A model generated the notes under the pieces. It saw only the letters and a program-made list of their open reading frames with translations. It was not told where the DNA came from and did not search any database. A stretch of 64,000 bases of DNA, taken from an uncultured Pelagibacteraceae bacterium. Its GTDB lineage: Bacteria > Pseudomonadota > Alphaproteobacteria > Pelagibacterales > Pelagibacteraceae. Below are positions 43,604-52,524 of this stretch, one piece after another (within the stretch, counting starts at the first letter, position 1; every line of letters starts with the position of its first letter). The stretch covers positions 1 through 64,000 of the forward strand of contig CABYUV010000004.1 of assembly GCA_902522115.1 (NCBI GenBank). The letters run 5' to 3'. Made by a program: the position numbers and the translations under genes.

Positions 43604-46009
43604 ATGGAGAAAAATGCCAAAGTTGTAATCATAGGTGGTGGTGTGGTGGGTTGTTCTATTCTTTACCATTTATCTAAATTTGGATTAAAGGATTGCATTT
43701 TACTTGAGAGAAATGAACTTACCTCAGGATCGTCTTGGCACGCAGCGGGAAATGTTCACGTTATTTCATCTGACCCTAATATCTCTAGGATGATGGCTTA
43801 TACAATAGGCTTGTATAAAGAAATAGAAAAAGAGTCAGGTCATTCTGTAGGATTTAAACCTAGTGGAGGTTTTTATTTAGCTTCAAATGACGTGTGGGCT
43901 GATTATTTAAAGAGAGAAAGATCAAAAGCAAGATATATGGGGCTTGACCAAGAATTTATTTCTTTAGAGGAAGTTAAAAAGAAAAATCCTCTAATTGATC
44001 CATCTAGATATTTGTTGGCCTTATGGGATCCTATCGATGGTGAAGTTGATCCTTCAGGAGTTACTTATGCTTTTGCAAAAGCTGCAAAAGTTCATGGTGG
44101 AAAATATTACACTCACACTGTCGTAAAAGATACGAAACAAAAAGAAGATGGAACTTGGGATGTCTTTACCGAAAAAGGAAATATAAATGCTGAAATAGTA
44201 ATAAATGCAGGAGGACTTTGGGCAAGAGAAGTTGGTCAACTAGCTGGGCTTAATCTTCCAGTTCAACCAATGGAGCATCATTATTTGATCACTGAACCTA
44301 TTCCAGAAATTGAAGCAATGGGTGACCAAAGATTACCAATTGGAACAGATTTTGAGGGAAATATTTACTTTAGACAAGAAGGAAAAGGAATGTTGCTTGG
44401 AACTTATGAGCCAAAATCAACTCCTTGGAAAGTTGAAGGCACACCAATGAATTTTGGACATGAGTTACTAGAGCCAAAGTTAGATAACATTGAAGATAGA
44501 TTGGCAATTGGGTTTGAGAGAATGCCAGCATTAGAGCGGGCAGGAATAAAAAATATAGTTAATGGACCTTTTACTTTTGGTCCAGATGGAAGCCCTCTTA
44601 TTGGTCCAGTACCAGGAATGAAAAATTATTGGGTTGCTGTTGGTGTTATGGCTGGATTTTGCCAAGGCGGCGGTGTTGGAAAATGTATAGCAGAATGGAT
44701 TATTGACGGAGAACCATCAATTGACGTTTGGGCAATGGATGTTGCAAGATTTGGAGATTATGCATCACCTCAATATGGAACAATAAAATCCTCAGAAAAT
44801 TATGAGCGAAGATTTATTATGACTTTTCCAAACGAAACTTTACCAAAGGGAAGAAAACAAAAAACTACTGCACTGTATGATCGTTTTGTAAATCAAGGTG
44901 CTGTTATGGGAGATAGCTTTGGATTAGAAAATGTTTTGTGGTTTGCAAATAATAAAGAAGATGCTCATGAAGAACCTACTATTAAAAGATCAAGATCACA
45001 TGACTATGTTTCAAAAGAAGTTATTAATGTAAGAGAAAATGTTGGTTTAATCGAAGTTGCCAACTTTTCAAAACACGAATTCAAAGGTCCTGATGCTAGA
45101 AAATTTTTAGATCACATAATGGCTGGAAGACTTCCAAAACCAGGAAGAATATCTTTATCTCCAATGTTGTCTTATAGAGGAAAATTATGTGGTGATTTAA
45201 CGGTTGCTTGTTTAGATGAAAATGAATTTATGGTATTTGGTTCTGGAGCTGCTCAAGAAATGCATAGACGTTGGTTTGAGAGTCACATAGATAAATTTAA
45301 TTTAAGTTATTCTAATAGATCTGATGAGTATCATGGTTTGTCTATTGCAGGACCAAATTCAAGGAAAGTTTTGGAAAAAATTGTAAGAGATGATGTTTCA
45401 AATGAAAAATTTAAGTTTAGAGATTCTAGAAGAATGTTTGTTGGTGGAGTTCCAGCTATAATAAATAGAATTTCATTTACTGGCGAACTCGGTTATGAAA
45501 TTTATGTAGCACCTCACTATCAACTAAAACTTTATGAAGAATTAATGGAAGCTGGAAAAGAATTTAATGTTAAACCTTTTGGTGGAAGAGCATTAATGTC
45601 AATGAGGTTGGAGAAAAATTGGGGTGCTTGGACTTTAGATTATAGACCTGATTTTACTGCAAAAGAGACAGGCTTAGATGCTTTTATAAATTGGGACAAA
45701 GAGTTTATTGGTAAAGAAAGTGCACAAAAGGAAAATTCTTCAAATAAACTCGTACCATTAATTGTTGAAACAAATGAAATTGATGTAACAAATAATGAAG
45801 CCGTCTTGAATGGAGATCAAAGTATTGGCTATGTAACTTCAGGTGGGTTTGCTCATTTTGTAAACAAAAGTGTAGCGTTTACTTTTGTTGATCAAAAAAA
45901 AATTAAATCTGAAAATAAAATTCAAGTAGAGATAAATGGAGATTTATTTAATTGTTCAATTATTAAAGAACCACTTTATGATCCAAGTGGTCAAAAAATG
46001 AGAAGCTAA
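43604..46009 (+). CDS. Dimethylglycine/sarcosine dehydrogenase-like flavoprotein, copy 1
   Basis: The 801-residue protein has an N-terminal DAO domain (VVIIGGGVVGCSILYHL), the covalent-FAD motif LTSGSSWHAAG with His46, an FAO_M linker and a C-terminal GcvT/GcvT_C half (IAGPNSRKVLEKI, SFTGELGYEIYVA, MSMRLEKNWGAW). The layout equals mammalian DMGDH and SarDH. It removes a methyl group oxidatively and passes the one-carbon unit to THF and electrons to ETF. It precedes a SAM-methyltransferase gene with one base of overlap (TAATG). Substrate discrimination from copy 2 at 53.6 kb is not possible by eye. Confidence 0.87.
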   Translation: MEKNAKVVIIGGGVVGCSILYHLSKFGLKDCILLERNELTSGSSWHAAGNVHVISSDPNISRMMAYTIGLYKEIEKESGHSVGFKPSGGFYLASNDVWADYLKRERSKARYMGLDQEFISLEEVKKKNPLIDPSRYLLALWDPIDGEVDPSGVTYAFAKAAKVHGGKYYTHTVVKDTKQKEDGTWDVFTEKGNINAEIVINAGGLWAREVGQLAGLNLPVQPMEHHYLITEPIPEIEAMGDQRLPIGTDFEGNIYFRQEGKGMLLGTYEPKSTPWKVEGTPMNFGHELLEPKLDNIEDRLAIGFERMPALERAGIKNIVNGPFTFGPDGSPLIGPVPGMKNYWVAVGVMAGFCQGGGVGKCIAEWIIDGEPSIDVWAMDVARFGDYASPQYGTIKSSENYERRFIMTFPNETLPKGRKQKTTALYDRFVNQGAVMGDSFGLENVLWFANNKEDAHEEPTIKRSRSHDYVSKEVINVRENVGLIEVANFSKHEFKGPDARKFLDHIMAGRLPKPGRISLSPMLSYRGKLCGDLTVACLDENEFMVFGSGAAQEMHRRWFESHIDKFNLSYSNRSDEYHGLSIAGPNSRKVLEKIVRDDVSNEKFKFRDSRRMFVGGVPAIINRISFTGELGYEIYVAPHYQLKLYEELMEAGKEFNVKPFGGRALMSMRLEKNWGAWTLDYRPDFTAKETGLDAFINWDKEFIGKESAQKENSSNKLVPLIVETNEIDVTNNEAVLNGDQSIGYVTSGGFAHFVNKSVAFTFVDQKKIKSENKIQVEINGDLFNCSIIKEPLYDPSGQKMRS

Positions 46010-46635
46010 TGGCTCAAAAAGATGTAGGAAACAAAATTCCAATTTATAAACTTAAAACCACAGATGAAGTTATGAAGTACTACGATGAGTGGGGAGACAA
46101 AGATAAATATAATAAAGACATGGTTGATTGGAACTATACTGGACCCAAAGAAACCGCTGAAATATTTAATAAATATGAGAAAAATAAAGATACTTTAATT
46201 TTTGATGCTGGATGTGGAACAGGTTTAGTGGGATTGGAGCTTGAAAAATATAGTTTTAAAAATTTTCATGGAGCTGATTTATCTCAAACTTTATTAGACA
46301 CTGTACCAAAAGATCTTTATCAAAAATTAGTAAAGGTTGATTTAAATAAACCAATAGAAGTTGAGGACAACTTTTATGGTGGAGTTATGTGTGTTGGAAC
46401 ATTTACTTTTGGGCATGTAAAACCAAATGCATTAGATGAATTTATAAGATTAACAAAACCAGGTGGTTTAATTTGTTTCACAATTAATGAAGGAATTCAT
46501 GAAGAGTATGGTTTTGATAAAAAAATTGATATACTCAAAGAAAGCAAGAAGTGGGAAGAAGTAGAATTTTTTAAATCCGACTATATTGCAAGCAAAGATG
46601 TTAACGCATGGTTAGGTTTGTATAGAGTATTATGA
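46009..46635 (+). CDS. Class I SAM-dependent methyltransferase
   Basis: The 208-residue protein has motif I LIFDAGCGTGLVGLEL near residue 65, an acidic motif II (FHGADLSQTLLD) and motif IV/V (GGVMCVGTFTFGHV, LTKPGGLICFTIN). It is a small-molecule or ubiquinone-type methyltransferase by fold. It sits between a DMGDH-like flavoprotein and the DddP-like M24 gene, overlapping both neighbours. It could methylate or recycle a glycine-derived compound. No family-specific motif narrows the substrate. Confidence 0.8.
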   Translation: MAQKDVGNKIPIYKLKTTDEVMKYYDEWGDKDKYNKDMVDWNYTGPKETAEIFNKYEKNKDTLIFDAGCGTGLVGLELEKYSFKNFHGADLSQTLLDTVPKDLYQKLVKVDLNKPIEVEDNFYGGVMCVGTFTFGHVKPNALDEFIRLTKPGGLICFTINEGIHEEYGFDKKIDILKESKKWEEVEFFKSDYIASKDVNAWLGLYRVL

Positions 46636-47867
46636 GGTTTAGTAGAAAAATAGCTCCTGAGATAAAACCAAGACAAAATTTTATTACTAAAAAAAGATTA
46701 AGAGAAGATGAAATTGATTTTGATAAGTTAAGATCATATCGTTTAGATAGGGTTAGAAAAGAATTAGTAAAAAACAATTTAGAAGCTTGTATTCTATTTG
46801 ATCCAGTGAATGTTCGTTATGCTTTAGATACTGTAAATATGAGTGTTTATAATATGCATAATTTAACAAGATATTGTTTTGTACCGGTCAATGGACCAAC
46901 AATTCTTTATGAGTATTTTAATTGTGAAATATTATCGAAGCATTTAAATCTAATTGACGAAATCAGACCTGCAATCACATGGGATTATTTTAGCAATGGA
47001 GATCAAGCAAATTTACAATTATCAAAATGGATAAATGAAGTTAAAGATTTATCAAAAAATTATTTTAAAACTAAAAAAATTGCAATCGATGTTTTAAATG
47101 GTCCTGCGGTTACAGCTTTAAATAAAGAAGGAATTGAAGTTGTAGATGCAAAATTAATTTTAGAACAAGCAAGAGTAATAAAATCACCTGATGAATTAAC
47201 CTGTATGAAAGCAGCAATAGAAGTTGCAGAAAAAGGTGTATCAAAAATGAGATCAGATCTTAAACCAGGAATGACTGAAGATGAATTATGGTCAATTTTA
47301 CATAAAACGAATATTGAAAATGGAGGTGAGTGGATTGAGTGTAGGATTTTATCTTCTGGTGAAAGAACAAATCCATGGATGCAAGAAAGCAGTAATAAAG
47401 TTATACAACAGGGAGAAATTGTTGCATTTGATACAGATATGGTTGGTCCATATGGATACTGTGCTGATATATCAAGGGCCTTTGTAGTTGGACATAAATT
47501 TAATGATGAGCAAAAAAAACTATATTCAATGGCTAGAAATCAAATTGATCATAATTTTAGATTAATAAAACCAGGAATGAGTTTTAAAGAATTTATAAAA
47601 AAATCTTGGGTTTTGCCTGATGAATATTATGGAAATAGGTATTCATGTATGGTTCATGGAATTGGTTTGTGTGATGAGTGGCCCCAAATAAGATATCCAA
47701 CTGATGGTGGAGAAGAAGGTGGAACTTTTGAAAAGAATATGACAATCACACTAGAGAGTTATATTGGTAAAGTTGGTGGTAAAGAAGGTGTAAAACTTGA
47801 ACAACAGTATCTTGTTGGTGAAAATGGACTTGAATTAATGTCCCATCATCCGTTAGAAGATATTTAA
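46632..47867 (+). CDS. M24-family protein resembling DMSP lyase DddP
   Basis: The 411-residue protein has an M24 (creatinase/aminopeptidase P) fold. Metal ligands are Asp267, Asp269 (AFDTDMVG), Asp279 (CADISRA), His342 (MVHGIGLCDEWP), Glu375 (ITLESYIG) and Glu390 (VKLEQQY). Relative to DddP, the whole GGEWIECRILSSGERTNPW stretch, Tyr337 and Asp348 after the GLC tripeptide are present; I recall the equivalent Asp as the catalytic base in DddP. Its N-terminus is about 35 residues shorter. DddP splits DMSP to acrylate and dimethyl sulfide. Creatinase, which yields sarcosine, is the main alternative and also suits the dehydrogenase context. An AcuI-like acrylyl-CoA reductase lies 13 kb downstream. 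Activity is inferred. Confidence 0.7.
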   Translation: MRFSRKIAPEIKPRQNFITKKRLREDEIDFDKLRSYRLDRVRKELVKNNLEACILFDPVNVRYALDTVNMSVYNMHNLTRYCFVPVNGPTILYEYFNCEILSKHLNLIDEIRPAITWDYFSNGDQANLQLSKWINEVKDLSKNYFKTKKIAIDVLNGPAVTALNKEGIEVVDAKLILEQARVIKSPDELTCMKAAIEVAEKGVSKMRSDLKPGMTEDELWSILHKTNIENGGEWIECRILSSGERTNPWMQESSNKVIQQGEIVAFDTDMVGPYGYCADISRAFVVGHKFNDEQKKLYSMARNQIDHNFRLIKPGMSFKEFIKKSWVLPDEYYGNRYSCMVHGIGLCDEWPQIRYPTDGGEEGGTFEKNMTITLESYIGKVGGKEGVKLEQQYLVGENGLELMSHHPLEDI

Positions 47868-48277
47868 TGAAAATTATTTTAGTAATGGGTTTGCCTGGAG
47901 CTGGTAAAACAACTCTAGCAAATGAAATGGCACCACTATTAAATGCAAAAAGACTGAATGCAGACGAAGTAAGAAAAGCTGCAAACGATTGGGATTTTTC
48001 TGAAGAGGGAAGAGTAAGACAGGCAAAAAGAATGGCTGAGGCAGCTTTAAAATTAAAAGCAGATGGTCATTATGTGATTGCAGATTTTATTGCACCAACT
48101 CCCGAAGCAAGAAGTTTGTTTCCAGCAGATTTTAGAGTGTGGGTAGACACGATTAAAGAAGGAAGATTTGAAGATACTAATTCAATGTTTGTAAATCCTA
48201 AAAATTTTGATTTTCATGTAACAACTCAGGATGCAAAAAATTGGGCACCAAAAATAATAGAGGAGATAAAAAAATGA
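47867..48277 (+). CDS. P-loop kinase of the adenylylsulfate-kinase type
   Basis: The 136-residue protein opens with a Walker A MGLPGAGKTTLANEMAP, then ALKLKADGHYVIADFIAPTPEARSLF and a FEDTNSMF segment, matching CysC-like kinases (about 180 residues) but shorter. It lacks a full APS-kinase C-terminus. It overlaps the M24 gene by one base and the next gene by four (ATGA), and could phosphorylate an alcohol or an adenylyl sulfate. Its coupling to a nucleotidyltransferase suggests successive activation of a small molecule. Confidence 0.7.
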   Translation: MKIILVMGLPGAGKTTLANEMAPLLNAKRLNADEVRKAANDWDFSEEGRVRQAKRMAEAALKLKADGHYVIADFIAPTPEARSLFPADFRVWVDTIKEGRFEDTNSMFVNPKNFDFHVTTQDAKNWAPKIIEEIKK

Positions 48278-48648
48278 CGTATAAATGGGATAACAAAAAA
48301 CCAACAGCGCAAATGTTAGGAAGATGGCAACCTTTTCACGATGGACATTATACTTTGTTTAAAGAAATTATTAAAAAAACAGGACAAGTTTGTATTCAAA
48401 TTAGAGATGTGCAAGGTGTAGATGATAATCCTTTTGATTTTGATACAGTAAAAAAAAACATTGAAGACAGATTAAATCCTGAATTTCAAGAACAATTTAA
48501 AATTATGTTGGTACCTAATATTACAAATATTTGTTATGGTAGGGGAGTTGGATATAAGATTGAGGAAATAGTTTTGGATGAAGAAACTCAAAAAATATCA
48601 GCTACCAAGATAAGAGCGAAAATGAGAGAAGAGGGAAAGTTAAAATAA
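48274..48648 (+). CDS. HxGH-motif nucleotidyltransferase
   Basis: The track start at 48241 lies inside the kinase gene. The ATG at 48274 overlaps its TGA (ATGA) and gives 124 residues. The motif GRWQPFHDGHYTLF is the HxGH nucleotidyltransferase signature (as in PPAT, NMNAT and CTP:phosphocholine cytidylyltransferases), and SATKIRAKMREEG is the (I/L)SSTxIR block. With the preceding kinase it would phosphorylate, then adenylylate or cytidylylate, a substrate. Which nucleotide it uses is not determinable from the sequence. Confidence 0.72.
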   Translation: MTYKWDNKKPTAQMLGRWQPFHDGHYTLFKEIIKKTGQVCIQIRDVQGVDDNPFDFDTVKKNIEDRLNPEFQEQFKIMLVPNITNICYGRGVGYKIEEIVLDEETQKISATKIRAKMREEGKLK

Positions 48649-48654
48649 AATTAA

Positions 48655-49506
48655 ATGAACGATAGACTTAAGACTATTGTAGATTTAGAAAAATATCCAA
48701 TACACGATTTAAATTCACCAATAATTAAAAATCTAGTTAAAAAATGTAAAGAAGAACTGGATCAACATAGTTGTTCAACAATTCCAAATTTTATTTTACC
48801 TAAATCACTTAAGGTAATGAATGTTGAGTTAGAAAAACAATTAGATGAAGTTTATATGTCTAAAGAGAGTATAAATGCTTACTTATATGCAAAAGATGAT
48901 CCTTCATTACCAAATGATCATCCAAAAAGAACCTTTATGAATAGATACAATGGCTATTTGAATTCAGATTGTTTTCCAAAAGACTCCGAAATGAAATATC
49001 TATACGAAACTGAGGAACTTTTAAAATTTGTATCTGCTTGTTTAGGTATTTCTCCTATTTACAGATGGGCAGATCCTTTAGCGTGTCATGCTTATAATGT
49101 TATGAAACCAGATGGAGTACTCCCATGGCATTTTGATAGTTGTGAATTTACGCTTAGTTTAATGATCCAAAAACCTGAGAAGGGTGGTATATTTGAGTAC
49201 TGTCCAAATATTAGAGAACCAGGAAATGAAAATTTTGAGGAAGTTCAAAAAGTTATAGCAGGAGACAGAACTAGAGTAAGACAATTAAAATTAGAGCCAG
49301 GGGATTTACAAATATTTAAAGGTAGATTTACTTTGCACAGAGTAACAAAGGTTGAAGGCCAAAAATCAAGATATATGTGTATTCCAGCTTATGTTTTAGA
49401 CCCATGGAGAGTAAACACTCCAGAACATTCCAAAGCTATTTATGGCAAAGTTTTACCAATTCATATAGAAAGAAATCAGGCTAGATCCGATGGATTAACT
49501 GATTAA
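48655..49506 (+). CDS. 2-oxoglutarate/Fe(II) oxygenase-like protein
   Basis: The 283-residue protein carries a facial-triad pattern, His159-x-Asp161 (PWHFDSCEFTL) and His228 (TLHRVTKVEGQKSRYMC), with Arg239 in position to bind 2-oxoglutarate. This is the double-stranded beta-helix dioxygenase layout (PhyH or related). No substrate motif is recognised. It follows the kinase and nucleotidyltransferase genes by six bases and directly precedes a crotonase, so the four may form a pathway for hydroxylation and CoA-linked breakdown of a small organic compound. Confidence 0.7.
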   Translation: MNDRLKTIVDLEKYPIHDLNSPIIKNLVKKCKEELDQHSCSTIPNFILPKSLKVMNVELEKQLDEVYMSKESINAYLYAKDDPSLPNDHPKRTFMNRYNGYLNSDCFPKDSEMKYLYETEELLKFVSACLGISPIYRWADPLACHAYNVMKPDGVLPWHFDSCEFTLSLMIQKPEKGGIFEYCPNIREPGNENFEEVQKVIAGDRTRVRQLKLEPGDLQIFKGRFTLHRVTKVEGQKSRYMCIPAYVLDPWRVNTPEHSKAIYGKVLPIHIERNQARSDGLTD

Positions 49507-50286
49507 ATGACTAGTAACATTAAAATTAAAAAAATTAACAACGAAGTTTCATCAATTATCATTGCTGAACCAAAAACGTATAATTCTTTATCATTCAAGA
49601 ATCTTTCAGATTTATTAAAGGCATTAAAAAAATTAGATACTGATAAAAAAGTTAAAGTAATAATCTTAGAGGGTGCAGGCAAAGGATTTAGCGCAGGACA
49701 CAATTTAAAAGAAGTTAGAGGTTTAAAAAAGAGAGGTAAATATTTAAAATTATTTAATCTTTGTTCAAAAGTAATGCTTCAAATTGTTGAAGGTAGAAAA
49801 CCTGTAATTGCTAAAGTTCATGGAGCTGCATTTGCAGCAGGTTGTCAATTAGTTGCAAGTTGTGATTTAGCATACAGTACTAAAGATGCATTATTTGCTA
49901 CTCCAGGTGTAAATATCGGTTTATTTTGTAGTACACCAATGGTTGCTGTAAGCAGAAAAATAAATCGAAAACCAATGATGAAAATGCTTTTAACTGGAGA
50001 ACCTATAAAAGCAAATTATGCAAAAGAAATAGGATTAATAAATGATTATTTTTCAAAATCAAAATTAAATAATGAAGTATTAAGGGTGGCAAACAAAATT
50101 GCCTCAAAATCTAATTTGACAATTAAAATTGGAAAACAAGCTTTTTACAAACAATTAGAAATGCCTTTAAATAAAGCTTATGCTTATACAAGCAAAATGA
50201 TGACCCTTAACATGATGGCAATGGATGCTAAAGAAGGAATTTCTGCTTTTTTAGAAAAAAGAAAACCAAATTGGAAAAATAAATGA
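49507..50286 (+). CDS. Enoyl-CoA hydratase/isomerase family protein
   Basis: The 259-residue crotonase has VIILEGAGKGFSAGHNLKEV and KVHGAAFAAGCQLVASCDLAYSTKDALFATPGVNIGLFCSTPMVAV, the substrate-binding and oxyanion-hole blocks. Its N-terminal strand (SIIIAEPKTYNSLSF) replaces the usual PxxxNALN core slightly. It starts immediately after the oxygenase stop and overlaps the next small gene. Hydration of an unsaturated acyl-CoA is likely; an acryloyl-CoA hydratase role would link to the DddP-like gene but is speculation. Confidence 0.82.
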   Translation: MTSNIKIKKINNEVSSIIIAEPKTYNSLSFKNLSDLLKALKKLDTDKKVKVIILEGAGKGFSAGHNLKEVRGLKKRGKYLKLFNLCSKVMLQIVEGRKPVIAKVHGAAFAAGCQLVASCDLAYSTKDALFATPGVNIGLFCSTPMVAVSRKINRKPMMKMLLTGEPIKANYAKEIGLINDYFSKSKLNNEVLRVANKIASKSNLTIKIGKQAFYKQLEMPLNKAYAYTSKMMTLNMMAMDAKEGISAFLEKRKPNWKNK

Positions 50287-50468
50287 TGAAAAAGAATATT
50301 TTAATATTCTTTTTTGTTATTATTGGTGCATTAGTAATTTATAATTTTAAAGATCATAATCAAAAAAGAGCGATTGAGGCATGTGTGGCTGGAACTAAAA
50401 CATTGGAAAAACCAATGACTGCTTCTGAAGCTAGAATATTTTGTGAGAAACAGATTAAAAATAATTAA
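50283..50468 (+). CDS. Small membrane-anchored protein
   Basis: The 61-residue ORF overlaps the crotonase stop by four bases and the next start by one base, the tight pattern of real genes here. An N-terminal hydrophobic helix (ILIFFFVIIGALVIYNF) is followed by a periplasmic tail with two cysteines (EACVAGTK, IFCEKQ) that could form a disulfide. Function is unknown. The ATG at 50286 is an alternative start. Confidence 0.6.
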   Translation: MMKKNILIFFFVIIGALVIYNFKDHNQKRAIEACVAGTKTLEKPMTASEARIFCEKQIKNN

Positions 50469-50902
50469 TGAGTGATATTAAGGAAATTCTCTCAAAATAT
50501 AAGACTATTGCTATGGTAGGAGTAAGCAATGATTCTTCTAAAGCATCAACTATTGTAATGAAATACATGCAAGAATATGGATATAAAGTTTATCCAGTTA
50601 ACCCCAGAGCTGAGGGTCAAAAAATTTTAGGGCAAGAGGTTTTTGCTAAAATATCAGATATTAAAGATCCAATTGATATCGTAGATGTTTTTAGACCATC
50701 TAAAGAAGTTTATGCCATAGCAGAGGATACAATTAAAATTGGGGCTAAAGTTTTATGGTTACAGCTTGGTATACGAGACGAAAAAGCAAAAGAATTGATG
50801 GAAAAAAATGGTATTAAGTATGTAGAAAACAAATGTACTAAAATGGAATATCAAAAGTATTTTTTGAAAGTTAGACAGGCGTTTCCAGTTTTGAGTGACT
50901 AA
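50468..50902 (+). CDS. CoA-binding domain protein
   Basis: The 144-residue protein is a stand-alone CoA-binding Rossmann domain of the YccU type: TIAMVGVSNDSSKASTIVMKYMQEYGYKVYPVNPRAEG, then VDVFRPSKEVYAIAEDTIKIGAKVLWLQLGI and VENKCTKMEY. The fold resembles the CoA-binding part of succinyl-CoA synthetase alpha. It overlaps the folate-type transporter gene by one base. Precise function of this family is uncertain. Confidence 0.82.
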   Translation: MSDIKEILSKYKTIAMVGVSNDSSKASTIVMKYMQEYGYKVYPVNPRAEGQKILGQEVFAKISDIKDPIDIVDVFRPSKEVYAIAEDTIKIGAKVLWLQLGIRDEKAKELMEKNGIKYVENKCTKMEYQKYFLKVRQAFPVLSD

Positions 50903-52512
50903 TGAACAGAGTAATTAAGTTTTTAGATAGTACTTTTTTAGACTTAGGTCGACAATTTAAGTGGACTTACTTGCCACCATTAATGGTATATATGGCTGCA
51001 GGTATATCTGGTTTAACAGGTATAGTTGGCACGTTCTTTGTAAAAGATTATTTGAATTTGTCTGCTGCATTTCTTGCAGGCCTAGGTTTTTGGGCAGGTA
51101 TTCCTTGGGCATTAAAAATGCCACTAGGTCATCTAGTAGATCTTATTTGGGAAAGAAAAAATTATATGGTCTACTTTGGTGCAACTTTAATTGCTTTAAG
51201 TTTACTAATTATGTATGGGCTGATTATTCATACAGAGGAAATGTCTCAAGTTTTTTCTGTAGAGACTTGGTTTGTTATTAGTGTGATTTTGGCTCCTGTT
51301 GGTTATGTAGTTCAGGATGTAGTAGCTGATGCTATGACTGTCGAAGCTGTTCCTTTAGTTAATGAAACTGGAAGTGATTATTCCAAAGATCAAATAAAAA
51401 TAATGCATACAACAATGCAAACGCTTGGAAGGTTTGCTATTATTGGCGGTACAGTACTTGTTGCATTAGTTAATGTAATATTGTTTAGAGATGTGGAAAG
51501 CCTTGAGCAGGCCGATAAGATAAATTTATATGGAACTATCTATATTTATGCTCTTGTAATACCTTTAGTTTCTATACTAGGTGTAATTTTAGCAAATTAT
51601 TTAAGACATAAAAAAATACAAACTTTAAAATCTAAAGGTCTAGAATTTAAAGATGAAAGAGGTAACGAAAAAACAAAAATAAATTGGTGGATATTAGGAG
51701 GAAGTTTAGTTTTTGTTATTTTCACATTGTCTATTGGTTCCTTTAAGGTTCCGTTTGCACAAGAAATTGTATTTATTGGCTCAGTCATAATCATTTTGTT
51801 TTTAATGTTTAAACTTATTAAGGAATTACCTCAGGAACTAAGATTAACAATTGTAGGTACAGCAGTAATTATTTTTGTATTTAGAGCCATGCCAGGTCCT
51901 GGACCAGGATTAACTTGGTTTGAAATTGATGAGCTTGGATTTAATGAACAATTTTTTTCTATTTTATCACTACTAGCATCAATTTTAACATTAGCTGGTA
52001 TTGTTTTATTAAGACCTTTTATGGCAAATAATTCAATTGCTAAAATAATTGTAGTTTTAAGTATTGCGGGTGCTATTTTGTTTTTACCAAGTGTTGGAAT
52101 GTATTATGGTTTTCATAACTGGACAGCTTCGTTAACAGGTGGAGTTGTTGATGCTAAGTTTATTGCATTAATTAATACAGCGTTGGAGTCTCCGCTTGGC
52201 CAAGTATCAATGATACCTCTATTAGCTTGGATAGCAAAAAATGCTCCAGCACATTTAAAGGCAACTTTTTTTGCAGTTTTTGCATCGTTTACAAATCTTG
52301 CATTATCAGCAAGTGCATTAGGCACAAAGTATTTAAATGAAATATTTACAGTTACCAGAGAAGTAAAAGATAAAGTTTCTGGTGAAATACAAACAACAGC
52401 AGATTATTCTGAACTTGGAATACTGTTAATTTTTGTAACACTTTTAACATTAATTCTTCCAATTTTATTTGTATTTATAATTAATAATAGTAAATACAAA
52501 ACTACTGAATAA
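50902..52512 (+). CDS. Folate/biopterin transporter-like permease
   Basis: The 536-residue protein has about 12 hydrophobic segments and resembles the BT1/FBT subgroup of the major facilitator superfamily: GTFFVKDYLNLSAAFLAGLGFWAGIPWALKMPLGHLVD, GYVVQDVVADAMTVEAVP and the GxxGxFSxLSLLAS-type C-half. The DVVADAMTVE block is the BT1 motif. It may import folates or pterins. In a locus dense with THF-dependent enzymes this would be useful, but a different substrate is possible. Confidence 0.7.
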   Translation: MNRVIKFLDSTFLDLGRQFKWTYLPPLMVYMAAGISGLTGIVGTFFVKDYLNLSAAFLAGLGFWAGIPWALKMPLGHLVDLIWERKNYMVYFGATLIALSLLIMYGLIIHTEEMSQVFSVETWFVISVILAPVGYVVQDVVADAMTVEAVPLVNETGSDYSKDQIKIMHTTMQTLGRFAIIGGTVLVALVNVILFRDVESLEQADKINLYGTIYIYALVIPLVSILGVILANYLRHKKIQTLKSKGLEFKDERGNEKTKINWWILGGSLVFVIFTLSIGSFKVPFAQEIVFIGSVIIILFLMFKLIKELPQELRLTIVGTAVIIFVFRAMPGPGPGLTWFEIDELGFNEQFFSILSLLASILTLAGIVLLRPFMANNSIAKIIVVLSIAGAILFLPSVGMYYGFHNWTASLTGGVVDAKFIALINTALESPLGQVSMIPLLAWIAKNAPAHLKATFFAVFASFTNLALSASALGTKYLNEIFTVTREVKDKVSGEIQTTADYSELGILLIFVTLLTLILPILFVFIINNSKYKTTE

Positions 52513-52524
52513 AAATTTAATACA

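Noticed and set aside
50961-51281. 106-aa overlapping ORF with tyrosine- and cysteine-rich sequence
   Set aside because: Out-of-frame shadow of the BT1-type transporter gene.
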